64,000 nt of DNA from Nonomuraea sp. PA05 (GCF_008086045.1 NZ_VSEY01000002.1:248001-312000), one strand, 5' to 3'; numbered from the stretch's first letter, positions 32,509 to 40,578 are shown. Notes: generated by a model from the sequence alone, not told the origin. Numbers and translations are program-made.

Positions 32509-33700
32509 CGAGCGCTCCCGGCTGGCCGCCGCGCTGCGGCCGGGCAACGCGGGCGTGGTCTACGCCCTCCTGCTGATCGTCGCCGTGCTGACGCTGCTGA
32601 CGGCCCAGCTCGGCCGCCCGCCCTACCTGTCGGCGACGAACCTCATCAACATCCTGGACCAGTCGTCGCTGATCGCCATCCTCGCCGTGTTCACCACGGT
32701 CGTGCTCATCAGCGGCAACTTCGACCTGTCGGTCGCGTCGGTGGCGGCCTTCTCGGCGGCCACCGTGCTCAGCCTGGTGGCGCCGCTCGGCCTGCCGCTG
32801 GCGATGGCGATCGCGCTGGGCGCGGGGCTGGTGTGCGGGGCGGTGAACGGGCTGATCGTGCAGCTCGTCGGCATCAACGCGTTCATCGTCACGCTCGGCA
32901 CCATGACGGCCGTGCGCGGGCTGGTGCTCATCCTCACCGACGGCCGTACGATCACCGCCTCCGACCCGGACGCGCAGAGCTCGCTGATCGCCCTCCAGGC
33001 CGGATACTGGACGATCCCCCACGTCCTGGCCGTCCTGGGCGCGCTCGCCGTCGCGGCGGGCGTGTTCGTGCTGCTGCGTCCTTCCCCGGGCCGCTCCCGC
33101 GCCGCCGGGATCGCGATCGTCGCCGCGGGCGTGGTGGCGATCGCGCTCAGCCCGCTGCTCGGGTTCGAGCTGCGGCTGAGCAAGCCGACGTACTACCTGA
33201 TCGTGATCGCCGCGATCACCTGGGCGGTGCTGCGATACACGGTGATCGGCCGCCGCCTGTACGCGGTCGGCGCGAACGCCGAGGCGGCCCGCCTGTCCGG
33301 CATCAACGTCAACCGCTACAAGATCGGCGCGTTCGTGCTGAACGGGCTCGGCTCCGGCTTCGTCGGCATCCTGTTCGCGGCCAAGCTGCTGGCGATCAAC
33401 CCGACGGGGCTGCAGGGCACCGAGCTGACCGTGCTGGCCGCGGCCATCCTCGGCGGCACCTCCCTCTTCGGCGGCCTGGGCAGCGTGCTGAAATCGGTCG
33501 TGGGGGCGCTCATCCTGTTCACCCTGGACAACGGCTTCAACGTGCTCAACCTGGGCGCCAACTACCAGGGGGTCATCGTCGGCACGGTCGTCGTCGTGGC
33601 CGCCGCCATCTACACCGTCGCCGGCCGCCAGCGGCAGGTCAAACGGGTGAGGGAAACATCGAAACCGCAGGTACCGGTCAGACAGGAGGCGCTGCGATGA
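32498..33700 (+). CDS. Sugar ABC transporter permease (RbsC type)
   Basis: 400 residues with about ten membrane segments. The CUT2 permease loop is seen at YAVGANAEAARLSGINVNRY, followed by KIGAFVLNGLGSGFVGILFA and GGTSLFGGLGSVLKSVVGAL. It forms the membrane channel of the importer as a homodimer. The ATG at 32498 sits eight bases behind GGAGG. The stop overlaps the VOC gene start (ATGA), so the four genes are one transcript. The C-terminus is long and charged (RQRQVKRVRETSKPQVPVRQ), slightly unusual for RbsC. Confidence 0.93.
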   Translation: MPHDERSRLAAALRPGNAGVVYALLLIVAVLTLLTAQLGRPPYLSATNLINILDQSSLIAILAVFTTVVLISGNFDLSVASVAAFSAATVLSLVAPLGLPLAMAIALGAGLVCGAVNGLIVQLVGINAFIVTLGTMTAVRGLVLILTDGRTITASDPDAQSSLIALQAGYWTIPHVLAVLGALAVAAGVFVLLRPSPGRSRAAGIAIVAAGVVAIALSPLLGFELRLSKPTYYLIVIAAITWAVLRYTVIGRRLYAVGANAEAARLSGINVNRYKIGAFVLNGLGSGFVGILFAAKLLAINPTGLQGTELTVLAAAILGGTSLFGGLGSVLKSVVGALILFTLDNGFNVLNLGANYQGVIVGTVVVVAAAIYTVAGRQRQVKRVRETSKPQVPVRQEALR

Positions 33701-34158
33701 GAGGCGTCTGGCACTTCTCGTTCACCGTCGCCGACCTCGACAGGTCCGTGGCGTTCTACCAGGGCCTGCTCGGCTTCACGCTGGTGCACCGGCAGGAGCA
33801 GGACAACGACTACACCCGCAGGCTCGTCGGCTACCCGGACGCCGTGCTGCGCGTCGCCCAGCTCGCCGTGCCCGGCCAGCCGCGCGGCGTCTCCACCCAC
33901 GACCTGGAGCTCGTCGAGTACGTCGTGCCGCGCGGCGAGCCCCGTGACCCCGCCCGCCACCTGCCCGGCGCCGCCCACCTGGCCCTCACGGTCGAGGACG
34001 CGCGAGCCGAGCACGCCCGCCTGTCGGCGGCCGGGGTGCGGTTCGTCAACCCGCCGGAGGAGATCACGGCCGGGGTGAACAAGGGCGGTTACGCCTGCTA
34101 CTTCCTCGACCCCGACGAGATCACGCTGGAGCTCGTCCAACCTCCTGCTAGTTTGTGA
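33697..34158 (+). CDS. VOC (glyoxalase/dioxygenase fold) family protein
   Basis: 153 residues, two beta-alpha-beta-beta-beta modules. WHFSFTVADLDRSVAFYQGL and AHLALTVEDARAEHARLSAAG are the module starts; CYFLDPDEITLELVQ is the C-terminal strand with a metal-ligand glutamate. Metal ligands of the first module are probably His6 and a glutamate in DLELVEYV. Members isomerise, epimerise or cleave small keto or thiol compounds. Coupled translation with the transporter permease puts it in the catabolic pathway, where an epimerase or a lyase for a sugar intermediate would fit. Confidence 0.87.
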   Translation: MRGVWHFSFTVADLDRSVAFYQGLLGFTLVHRQEQDNDYTRRLVGYPDAVLRVAQLAVPGQPRGVSTHDLELVEYVVPRGEPRDPARHLPGAAHLALTVEDARAEHARLSAAGVRFVNPPEEITAGVNKGGYACYFLDPDEITLELVQPPASL

Positions 34159-34161
34159 CGC

Positions 34162-34173
34162 TCAAACGATTGA
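34162..34173. promoter_or_regulatory. LacI-type operator copy 4, before the lactonase-like gene
   Basis: TCAAACGATTGA is identical over these 12 bases to the core of copy 3. It lies 19 bases before the ATG of the amidohydrolase, four bases upstream of a strong GGGAGGAGGGG ribosome site. Confidence 0.7.
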
Positions 34174-34192
34174 TCTTGGGAGGAGGGGCCGC

Positions 34193-35038
34193 ATGACCGT
34201 CATCGACGCCCACCAGCACTTCTGGAACCTGGAGACGGGTTCCTACCCCTGGCTGACGCCCGATGCCGGGCCGATCTTCCGCACGTTCGAGCCGGACGAG
34301 CTCATCCCCCAGCTCGCCGCGGCGGGCGTGGACCGCACGGTCCTGGTGCAGTCGATGGACTCCTACGCCGACACCGACGCCATGCTGGCGCAGGCCGACG
34401 CCCATGACGTCGTCGGCGCGGTGGTGGGCTGGGTGCCGCTGCTCCGGCCCGAGGAGGCGGCCCAGGCACTGGAGCGCTACCGGCGCCACCCGAAGTTCGC
34501 CGGGATCAGGCATCTCATCCACGACGAGCCCGACCCCGACTGGGTGCTCCAGGAGCCCGTCATCGAGGGGCTGAAGCTGCTGGCCGAGGCGGAGGTGCCG
34601 TTCGACGTGGTGGCGGTGCTGCCGCGGCACCTGGAGCACGTGCCGGTGCTGGCCGAGCGGGTGCCGGGGCTGCGGATGGTGATCGACCACCTGGCCAAGC
34701 CGCCGATCAGGGACAAGGGCTGGGAGCCGTGGGCGTCGCTGCTGGCCCGCGCGGCCGGGTGCCCCGGCGTGTACGCCAAGGTGTCGGGGCTGAACACCGC
34801 CGCCGACGCCGCGACCTGGACGGGCGAGGACCTGCGGCCCTACGTCGAGCACGCGCTGGAGCTGTTCGGCCCCGGGCGGCTGATGTTCGGCAGCGACTGG
34901 CCGGTGGCCACGCTGGCCGGCGACTACGCCAAGGTGTGGCGCGAGACCCAGGTGGCGCTGTCGGGGCTGGACGACGCCGAGCGCGCGATGGTGCTCGGCG
35001 GCACCGCCGCCCACTTCTACCGGATGGAGGAGCGTTGA
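34193..35038 (+). CDS. Amidohydrolase family protein, sugar lactonase-like (COG3618 type)
   Basis: 281 residues, a metal-dependent TIM barrel. Metal ligands are in the expected order: DAHQHFW (HxH, residues 6-8), GIRHLIHDEPD, VIDHLAKPP and FGSDWPV. The last motif and overall length match L-fuconolactonase/L-rhamnono-lactonase-like proteins (amidohydrolase 2), which open aldonolactones to aldonic acids. In the cluster a lactonase would follow the Gfo/Idh or SDR dehydrogenase. The gene is 34 bases from the VOC gene and is preceded by operator copy 4. The next gene starts at the TTG overlapping its stop. Confidence 0.9.
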   Translation: MTVIDAHQHFWNLETGSYPWLTPDAGPIFRTFEPDELIPQLAAAGVDRTVLVQSMDSYADTDAMLAQADAHDVVGAVVGWVPLLRPEEAAQALERYRRHPKFAGIRHLIHDEPDPDWVLQEPVIEGLKLLAEAEVPFDVVAVLPRHLEHVPVLAERVPGLRMVIDHLAKPPIRDKGWEPWASLLARAAGCPGVYAKVSGLNTAADAATWTGEDLRPYVEHALELFGPGRLMFGSDWPVATLAGDYAKVWRETQVALSGLDDAERAMVLGGTAAHFYRMEER

Positions 35039-36123
35039 TCGACGTGTTCGTGCCCATCGCGGCAGCCGCCGATCTGACGATCCCGGCGGAGCACCGCCGG
35101 CCGATCGCGATCGTGGGCGCCGGGGCGATCGTGGACGTGGCCCACCTGCCCGCCTACCGGCAGGCCGGGCTGGAGGTGACCGGGCTGTTCGACCTCGACG
35201 CCGGGCGCGCCGCCGAGGTGGCCGCCCGGCACGGGGTGCCCAGGACGTACGCGTCGCTGGAGGAGCTGCTGGCCGACGAGCGGGTCGCGGTCGTGGACAT
35301 CGCGGTCGCGCCGGGCGCTCAGCCCGGCGTCGCGCGGCAGGCGCTGGCGGCGGGCAAGCACCTGCTGTGCCAGAAGCCGTTCGCGCCGGACGTCGCCACC
35401 GGCCAGGGGCTGGTGGACGTGGCGGCGGCCACCGGGCTGAAGATCGCGGTCAACCAGCAGCTCCGCTTCGACGAGGGCATCGCCGCCGCCCGCGCCATGG
35501 TGCGCGCCGGGTGGATCGGGCAGCCGACGGCGATGACGTTCACCGTGAACATCCTCACCGACTGGAGCGCGTGGGACTGGCTGGTCACCACCGACCGGCT
35601 GGAGATCGTCTACCACTCCATCCACTACCTGGACGCCATCCGCTCGATCCTCGGCGACCCCGAGCTGGTCTTCTGCGCCGGCAGCCGCACCCCTGGCCAG
35701 CTCGCCAAGGGTGAGACGCGCACGATGAGCACGCTGGTCTATCCGGGCGAGGTGCGGGCGCTGGTGCACGCCACGCACGAGAACCGCTCCGGCGACGGCG
35801 AGGCGTCCTTCCGCATCGACGGCACCGAGGGCGCGATCAAGGGCACGCTCGGCCTGCTGTACGACTACCCGCACGGCCGCCCCGACACCCTGGCGGTGGA
35901 GAGCCGGGTGCTGCCGACGGACGGCTGGCTGCCGTACCCGGTGACGCGGCGCTGGCTGCCCGACGCGGTGGCCGGGCCGATGGGCTCGCTGCTGAGGGCC
36001 GTCGCCGAGGGCGGCGAGCCGGAGACGTCGGGCCGCGACAACCTGGGCACGCTGCGGCTGCTCGACGCGCTCTACCGTTCGATGGACAGCGGGCAGAGCG
36101 TGCGTCCAGGATCGTCCGCATGA
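35035..36123 (+). CDS. Gfo/Idh/MocA-family NAD(P)-dependent sugar dehydrogenase
   Basis: 362 residues. The Rossmann domain begins with IAIVGAGAIVDVAHLPAY; the family QKPFAPD-type motif (LLCQKPFAPD, normally EKP) replaces the usual Glu with Gln but keeps the lysine and proline. The C-terminal beta domain holds the catalytic His region VYHSIHYLDAIRSIL. These enzymes oxidise a sugar or inositol hydroxyl, or a glycoside, with NAD(P)+. The start is a TTG at 35035 four bases after GGAGG; a GTG at 35044 is an alternative. It overlaps the preceding stop and the LacI start codon, so the three genes are translationally coupled. Confidence 0.9.
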   Translation: MIDVFVPIAAAADLTIPAEHRRPIAIVGAGAIVDVAHLPAYRQAGLEVTGLFDLDAGRAAEVAARHGVPRTYASLEELLADERVAVVDIAVAPGAQPGVARQALAAGKHLLCQKPFAPDVATGQGLVDVAAATGLKIAVNQQLRFDEGIAAARAMVRAGWIGQPTAMTFTVNILTDWSAWDWLVTTDRLEIVYHSIHYLDAIRSILGDPELVFCAGSRTPGQLAKGETRTMSTLVYPGEVRALVHATHENRSGDGEASFRIDGTEGAIKGTLGLLYDYPHGRPDTLAVESRVLPTDGWLPYPVTRRWLPDAVAGPMGSLLRAVAEGGEPETSGRDNLGTLRLLDALYRSMDSGQSVRPGSSA

Positions 36124-37124
36124 AGCGCTCCCGCGTGACGCTCGCGGACGTCGCCGCGATGGCCAGGGTCGATCGGGCCGTCGTCTCGCGTGTCGTCAAC
36201 AAGGACCCCACGCTCAACATCCGCCAGGAGACGCGCGAGCGGGTGCTGGCCGCCATCGACGAGCTGGGTTACCGGCCCAACGTGGCCGCGCGCAGCCTGC
36301 GCACGTCGCGGGCGCACATGTTCGGGCTGTTCATCCCCGACTTCGCCAACCCCGTCTACGCCGAGATCATCAAGGGCGCGGAGGCGGAGGCCGCGGCGCA
36401 GGGGTATGTGCTGGTCACCGGCAGCGCGACCGGAGCCGGTCTGGGCGAGTACATGGACCGCATCGGGCAGGGCCGCATCGACGGGCTGCTGCTGGCCGGA
36501 ACCGGCGACGACACCTCGCTCACCCAGCAGCTCGACCAGGCCGCCATCCCGTGGCTGATGCTGAACAACCGCAGCAGGGGCGTCAAGCGGTACGTCATCC
36601 TCGACGACCAGCGGGCCGCCGCCCTCGCCGTGGAGCACCTGGTCCGCCTCGGCCACCGCCGCATCGCCCACCTGGCGGGCCCGTCGCGGGCCGACACCGC
36701 CGCCCGCAGGTCGGCCGGCTACTCGGCGGCGATGCGCGACGCCGGCCTGCCGGAGGGCCCGATCGTGGCGGCCGACTACACCCCGGCGGGCGGGGCGGCG
36801 GCCATGGCGCGGCTGCTCGCCGGCCAGGACCCGCCCACTGCCGTCTTCGTGGCGAACGTGGCCTCGGCCATCGGGGCGATGGAGGGGGCGCGGGCGGCCG
36901 GGCTGGAGATCCCGCGTGAGGTGTCGATCGTCGCCGTGCACGACCTCGACCTGGCCAGCTACCTGCACCCGGCGCTGACCACGGTGCGGATGCCGCTGGC
37001 GGAGCTGGGGCGGCGCGGCGTGACGCTGCTGGGCAGCCTGAAGCCGGACGACACGGTGGCGGAGGTGCTGGCCGGGCCGATAGAGCTGATCCAGCGCCGC
37101 TCCACCGCGCCCCCTGGACGATGA
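36120..37124 (+). CDS. LacI-family regulator of the catabolic cluster
   Basis: 334 residues. The N-terminal helix-turn-helix is VTLADVAAMARVDRAVVSRV with the hinge ELGYRPNVAARSL; the ligand-binding domain (FGLFIPDFANPVYAEIIKGA, VSIVAVHDLDLASYLHPALT) is the sugar-binding type. As last gene of the run it overlaps the oxidoreductase gene by four bases. Its likely operator is TCAAWCGWTTGA, found only around this cluster in the window, at four positions. The ligand is unknown, but presumably the imported sugar or an early intermediate. The assignment of operator to this protein is inference from location and palindrome type. Confidence 0.93.
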   Translation: MKRSRVTLADVAAMARVDRAVVSRVVNKDPTLNIRQETRERVLAAIDELGYRPNVAARSLRTSRAHMFGLFIPDFANPVYAEIIKGAEAEAAAQGYVLVTGSATGAGLGEYMDRIGQGRIDGLLLAGTGDDTSLTQQLDQAAIPWLMLNNRSRGVKRYVILDDQRAAALAVEHLVRLGHRRIAHLAGPSRADTAARRSAGYSAAMRDAGLPEGPIVAADYTPAGGAAAMARLLAGQDPPTAVFVANVASAIGAMEGARAAGLEIPREVSIVAVHDLDLASYLHPALTTVRMPLAELGRRGVTLLGSLKPDDTVAEVLAGPIELIQRRSTAPPGR

Positions 37125-37153
37125 GTTCCGCCGTGCGCGATCGTCTACAGGTC

Positions 37154-37693
37154 ATGAGCAAACTGCTGTATTCGGTCGCCATGTCGGCGGACGCCTTCAT
37201 CGCCGGGCCAGGCGGCGACATGTCGTGGATGTCCGCGCACCTGGCGCCGAACCCGCCCATGGACGAGCTGCCCGGCAAGGTGGGCGCGCTGCTCGTGGGC
37301 AACCGCACCTACCGGGGCGACGACCCGAACAAGGGCACGGACGAGGAGGGCGCGTTCAGCGGCGCGTGGCAGGGGCCGCAGTTCGTGCTGACCCACGACG
37401 TCCCGGACACCGCGGAGCCTGACGTCGCCTTCCACGATGACCTGCACCGTGCGGTCGCGGCGGCCAGGGCCGCGGCCGGCGGCAAGTACGTGAGCATTCT
37501 CGGCGCGGACGTGGCGCGGCAGTGCCTGCTGGCGGGGCTGGTCGACGAGGTCCTCACGATCGTGCTGCCGGTGCTGCTCGGCGACGGCGTGCGCCTGTTC
37601 GAGCAGCCGGGCGGCGCGAGCGTCCGGCTCGAACAGGTCAGCGTCAGCCACGTGCCTGGCGCCACGAACATCTGGTACCGCGTACTGAGGTGA
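37154..37693 (+). CDS. Dihydrofolate-reductase-fold (RibD C-terminal domain) protein
   Basis: 179 residues from the ATG at 37154 (MSKLLYSVAMSADAFIAGPG), the typical start of this family; an ATG at 37121 overlapping the LacI stop would add 11 residues. Recognisable strands are GALLVGNRTYRGDD, GPQFVLTHDVPD, KYVSILGADVARQCL and VDEVLTIVLPVLLGDGVRLF. These NADPH-binding reductase-like proteins are common single genes in actinomycetes and have no agreed substrate. It lies behind the LacI gene but may be an unrelated gene of its own; a strong hairpin follows it. Confidence 0.87.
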   Translation: MSKLLYSVAMSADAFIAGPGGDMSWMSAHLAPNPPMDELPGKVGALLVGNRTYRGDDPNKGTDEEGAFSGAWQGPQFVLTHDVPDTAEPDVAFHDDLHRAVAAARAAAGGKYVSILGADVARQCLLAGLVDEVLTIVLPVLLGDGVRLFEQPGGASVRLEQVSVSHVPGATNIWYRVLR

Positions 37694-37712
37694 GCCTCCC
37701 AGGCCGGGGGGA

Positions 37713-37738
37713 CCGGCCGGACCCGATGGTCCGGCCGG
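37713..37738. terminator. Hairpin after the DHFR-like gene
   Basis: CCGGCCGGACC (37713-37723) pairs perfectly with GGTCCGGCCGG (37728-37738) around a four-base loop, 20 bases after the stop. It should close the co-directional run that begins at 25982. Confidence 0.75.
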
Positions 37739-37761
37739 ATGGGACAGCGCGGGCGCAGCGC

Positions 37762-37781
37762 TGATGTTAGCGTTAACATCA
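37762..37781. promoter_or_regulatory. Candidate operator upstream of the arabinanase gene
   Basis: TGATGTTA (37762-37769) and TAACATCA (37774-37781) are exact complements with the four-base spacer GCGT. The GTTAGCG-TTAAC core is of the LacI type often seen before actinobacterial arabinan or xylan genes. It lies 193 bases before the GH43 start. Confidence 0.6.
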
Positions 37782-37898
37782 CGAATGGAAAGCGGCCCGA
37801 ATCTACGAACGCTGACAACGCCTGTCAAGAGCGCACTCGCCGCGAACCCGCATCGCCGCACTTCGCCCGTCCAGCCGCATGTAACTTTCACAGCCGGG

Positions 37899-37928
37899 TT
37901 GACGCTCCCGCGAACCCGCGCCTACATT
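37899..37928 (+). promoter_or_regulatory. Promoter of the arabinanase gene
   Basis: TTGACG (37899-37904) and TACATT (37923-37928) with an 18-base spacer, about 47 bases before the start codon. The rest of the 281-base gap holds the terminator hairpin and the operator described above, and nothing else I can identify. Confidence 0.5.
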
Positions 37929-37974
37929 GCCTGCGACGCACCGGCGCAGCGTCCCACCCACCCGAGGAGGACTC

Positions 37975-38934
37975 TTGCGCCGCCTGTTCCGTCTCGCCGC
38001 CACCGCCGCCAGCGCGCTGGCGCTGATGGGCGCCTCGTTCGCCTACCCCAACCCCGGCAGGGTCGCCGGCGACGTCGTCGTGCACGACCCCACCATGATC
38101 CGCACCTCGTCCAACTACGTGCTGTACTCCACGCACGGCTACCTGGAGGCCCGCACCTCCACCGACCGGATCACCTTCACCCGGGCCGGCTCGGCCTTCC
38201 GCACACCGCCCTCGTGGTGGCGGACCTACTCCTCAGGCAACGACCCGTGGGCGCCGGACATCTCCCAGCAGGGCGGGAGATACCTCATGTACTACGCGGT
38301 CTCCAGCTTCGGCTCCAACAACTCCGCGATCGGCCTGGCCACCAGCTCGACCGGGCAGCCCGGCTCGTGGACCGACCAGGGCGTCGTCTACGCCACCACG
38401 ACCAGCAACGACCACAACGCCATCGACCCGAACCTGCTCGTGGACGCCTCCGGCCGGTGGTGGCTGAGCTTCGGCTCGTACTGGACGGGCATCCGCATGA
38501 TCCGGCTCGACCCGGCGACCGGCAAGCGGCACTCCTCCGACCGCACCCTCCACCACCTGGCCACCCGCCCCGACGCGCCCTACGCGGTCGAGGCGCCGGA
38601 CATCGTCCGGCACGGCTCCTACTACTACCTGTTCGCCTCCTACGACCGCTGCTGCGCGGGCCTCGACAGCACCTACAAGATCAAGGTCGGCCGCTCCACC
38701 AGCCCCACAGGGCCGTACACCGACCGCTCGGGCCGTTCCATGCTGAGCGGCGGCGGCACGATGGTGCTGGAGACCCACGGCAGCGTCGTCGGGCCGGGCG
38801 GGCAGAGCGTCATGTCCGACGTGGACGGCGACCTGCTCGTCTACCACTACTACGACGGCAACGCGAACGGCACTCCCAAGCTGGGGATCAACCTGCTCGG
38901 CTGGGACTCGGCCGGCTGGCCGTACGTGTACTAG
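37975..38934 (+). CDS. Secreted GH43 arabinan endo-1,5-alpha-L-arabinanase-like protein
   Basis: 319 residues from a TTG at 37975, with GAGGAGG four bases upstream and a Sec signal MRRLFRLAATAASALALMGA. The five-bladed propeller of GH43 is evident: VVHDPTMIR gives the general base Asp, AIDPNLLVDASG the second Asp and AVEAPDIVRHG the general acid Glu. YYLFASYDRCCAGLDSTYKI is the endo-arabinanase-like segment. It should cut the alpha-1,5-arabinan backbone outside the cell. The stop codon overlaps, on opposite strands, the stop of the next gene (38931-38934). Confidence 0.9.
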   Translation: MRRLFRLAATAASALALMGASFAYPNPGRVAGDVVVHDPTMIRTSSNYVLYSTHGYLEARTSTDRITFTRAGSAFRTPPSWWRTYSSGNDPWAPDISQQGGRYLMYYAVSSFGSNNSAIGLATSSTGQPGSWTDQGVVYATTTSNDHNAIDPNLLVDASGRWWLSFGSYWTGIRMIRLDPATGKRHSSDRTLHHLATRPDAPYAVEAPDIVRHGSYYYLFASYDRCCAGLDSTYKIKVGRSTSPTGPYTDRSGRSMLSGGGTMVLETHGSVVGPGGQSVMSDVDGDLLVYHYYDGNANGTPKLGINLLGWDSAGWPYVY

Positions 38935-39920
38935 AGCACGTAGCTCTCGGAGGCCTGCCCGAGCACGATCTGCCCGGGCGCCCACCGGCGCGCGGCCAGC
39001 CCCTGCTCATGGGAGTAGGCGGCGAAGCGGTCGAGCACGTGCCGGTTGGGCTCCAGGCCGTAGGCCCAGTAGCCGTCGCCGAGGACGTCGAGCGTCTCGC
39101 GGACGTGGTCGTGCAGCCAGGGCAGCATGACCTTGAGCGCGTTGCGGTGCAGGAGGTCCTCCAGCGCCAGGCGCAGCGACTCGTCGAACGCCTTGTACAG
39201 CGAGCGCGCGATCCACGGGTGCCGCTCGTACAGCTCCCGCCTGACCACCACCACGTGCATGATCGGGAAGATCCGGGTGCGGCGGAAGTAGTCCTGCTCG
39301 ACCCGCTTGAAGTCGGGGAACAGGTGCCTGACGGCGGGCTCGCGGCCGAAGCACGACGGCTGCGCGGCGCTGTAGAGCGCGTCCAGTTCGCCCGCGGCGA
39401 GCATCTCCGACAGGGTCGCGCCGGGCGGGACGGGCCGCACGCGGAGGTGCTCGGGCAGGTCGAGCGGGAGCTTCTCCTCCCGCCCCGCCTGCTCGAGCCC
39501 GCCGGTCCAGTACGTGACCGCGTCCACCGGCAGGCCGTGGTGCTCGGCCAGGATCCCGCGCTGCCACACGGCGGCCGTCATCTGGTACTCGGGCACGCCG
39601 ACCCGCTTGCCCGCCAGGTCCTCGGGGCGTTCGACGCCGCTGCGCGCGTTGACGTAGATCGACTGGTGCCGGAAGAAGCGGGAGGGGAAGACGGGCAGTG
39701 CGACGAACGGCGGCTCGGGCTCGTTCAGCGTGAGCACGTACGACGACAGGCTCATCTCGCTGACGTCGAACTCCCGGTGCCGGAGCTGCCGGTAGAACGT
39801 CTCCTCGACCGGCAGCGTGAGCTGGTTGAGCTCGATGCCCTCCGGCTTGACCCGGCCCTCGCGCAGCGCCCTGGTGCGGTCGTAGTCCCAGCAGGCGAAC
39901 GACAGGGACAGCTCCGCCAT
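38931..39920 (-). CDS. Cytosolic 4,5-dihydroxyphthalate-decarboxylase-like protein
   Basis: 329 residues starting MAELSLSFACWDYDRTRALR, with no signal peptide. The start, and the internal ARSGVERPEDLAGKRVGVPE and GDGYWAYGLEPNRHVLDRF, match the Pht5-type family (4,5-dihydroxyphthalate decarboxylase), which has a substrate-binding-protein fold. Many homologues are labelled as ABC transporter binding proteins, but the lack of an export signal argues for an enzyme. The ATG at 39920 is preceded by GGGAGG; the GTG at 39932 is too close to it. It is divergent from the PadR gene, and both share a palindrome. No ring-hydroxylating genes are adjacent, so the substrate is open. Confidence 0.8.
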   Translation of the reverse strand: MAELSLSFACWDYDRTRALREGRVKPEGIELNQLTLPVEETFYRQLRHREFDVSEMSLSSYVLTLNEPEPPFVALPVFPSRFFRHQSIYVNARSGVERPEDLAGKRVGVPEYQMTAAVWQRGILAEHHGLPVDAVTYWTGGLEQAGREEKLPLDLPEHLRVRPVPPGATLSEMLAAGELDALYSAAQPSCFGREPAVRHLFPDFKRVEQDYFRRTRIFPIMHVVVVRRELYERHPWIARSLYKAFDESLRLALEDLLHRNALKVMLPWLHDHVRETLDVLGDGYWAYGLEPNRHVLDRFAAYSHEQGLAARRWAPGQIVLGQASESYVL

Positions 39921-39945
39921 GACCCCACGCACCTCCCGTGAAATT

Positions 39946-39963
39946 TATGTCAACTATGACATA
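39946..39963. promoter_or_regulatory. PadR-type operator 1
   Basis: TATGTCA (39946-39952) and TGACATA (39957-39963) are exact complements around a four-base spacer, in the 52-base divergent region between the decarboxylase-like and PadR genes. The ATGT/ACAT ends are the usual PadR recognition core. It ends ten bases before the PadR start, so autoregulation is likely. Confidence 0.75.
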
Positions 39964-39972
39964 CTCGTCCCC

Positions 39973-40578
39973 ATGTCGCTGCGTCACGCACTGCTCGCCC
40001 TGCTGGAGGCCGGCGCGATGACCGGCTACGAGCTGGCCAAGCAGTTCGACCAGTCGGTGGCGTACGTGTGGCACGCCCAGCACTCGCAGATCTACACCGA
40101 GCTGCGCCGCCTGGAGGCCGGCGGGCTGGTCGTCGCGGAGACGCTGGCCAGGGGCGACAAGGCGCTGGCCACCAAGCGGGCGTACACGCTGACCGAGGCG
40201 GGCCTGGCCGAGCTGCGGCGGTGGGTGCGGGAGGTGGAGGAGCCGCCCGCGACGCGCGACTCCGCGTACGTGAAGGCCACCTACCTGGAGTACGGCTCCT
40301 TCCAGGAGGCGCGCACGCAGCTCAGAGCCCACCGCGCGCACTACGAGGCGCTGCGCGACCGCTACGAGCTGCACGTCGACCAGCTCGCCCGCCGGGAGAC
40401 CGCGCTGCTGCGGCGCCGCCTGGCCGGCTCGCCCGCCGAGTCGCACGACGCCATCGTGGCCTACAAGGTGCACGCCTACCGGGGGCTCATCGCCCGCGCC
40501 AGGACGGAGATCGAGTGGGCCGAGCGCGGCCTGGAGCTGATCGACCGGCTGGAGGACGGCGGCACCCTCCCCAAATAA
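39973..40578 (+). CDS. PadR-family transcriptional regulator
   Basis: 201 residues. The winged helix is LRHALLALLEAGAMTGYELA, then AYVWHAQHSQIYTELRRLEA, and the wing AYTLTEAGLAELRRWV. The C-terminal half is the long helical dimerisation arm of the Vir/PadR subfamily. These repressors are released by phenolic or other small hydrophobic ligands. The start ATG at 39973 is preferred over 39919, which would run through the operator. It is flanked by two copies of its probable operator, one before it and one after. Confidence 0.92.
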   Translation: MSLRHALLALLEAGAMTGYELAKQFDQSVAYVWHAQHSQIYTELRRLEAGGLVVAETLARGDKALATKRAYTLTEAGLAELRRWVREVEEPPATRDSAYVKATYLEYGSFQEARTQLRAHRAHYEALRDRYELHVDQLARRETALLRRRLAGSPAESHDAIVAYKVHAYRGLIARARTEIEWAERGLELIDRLEDGGTLPK

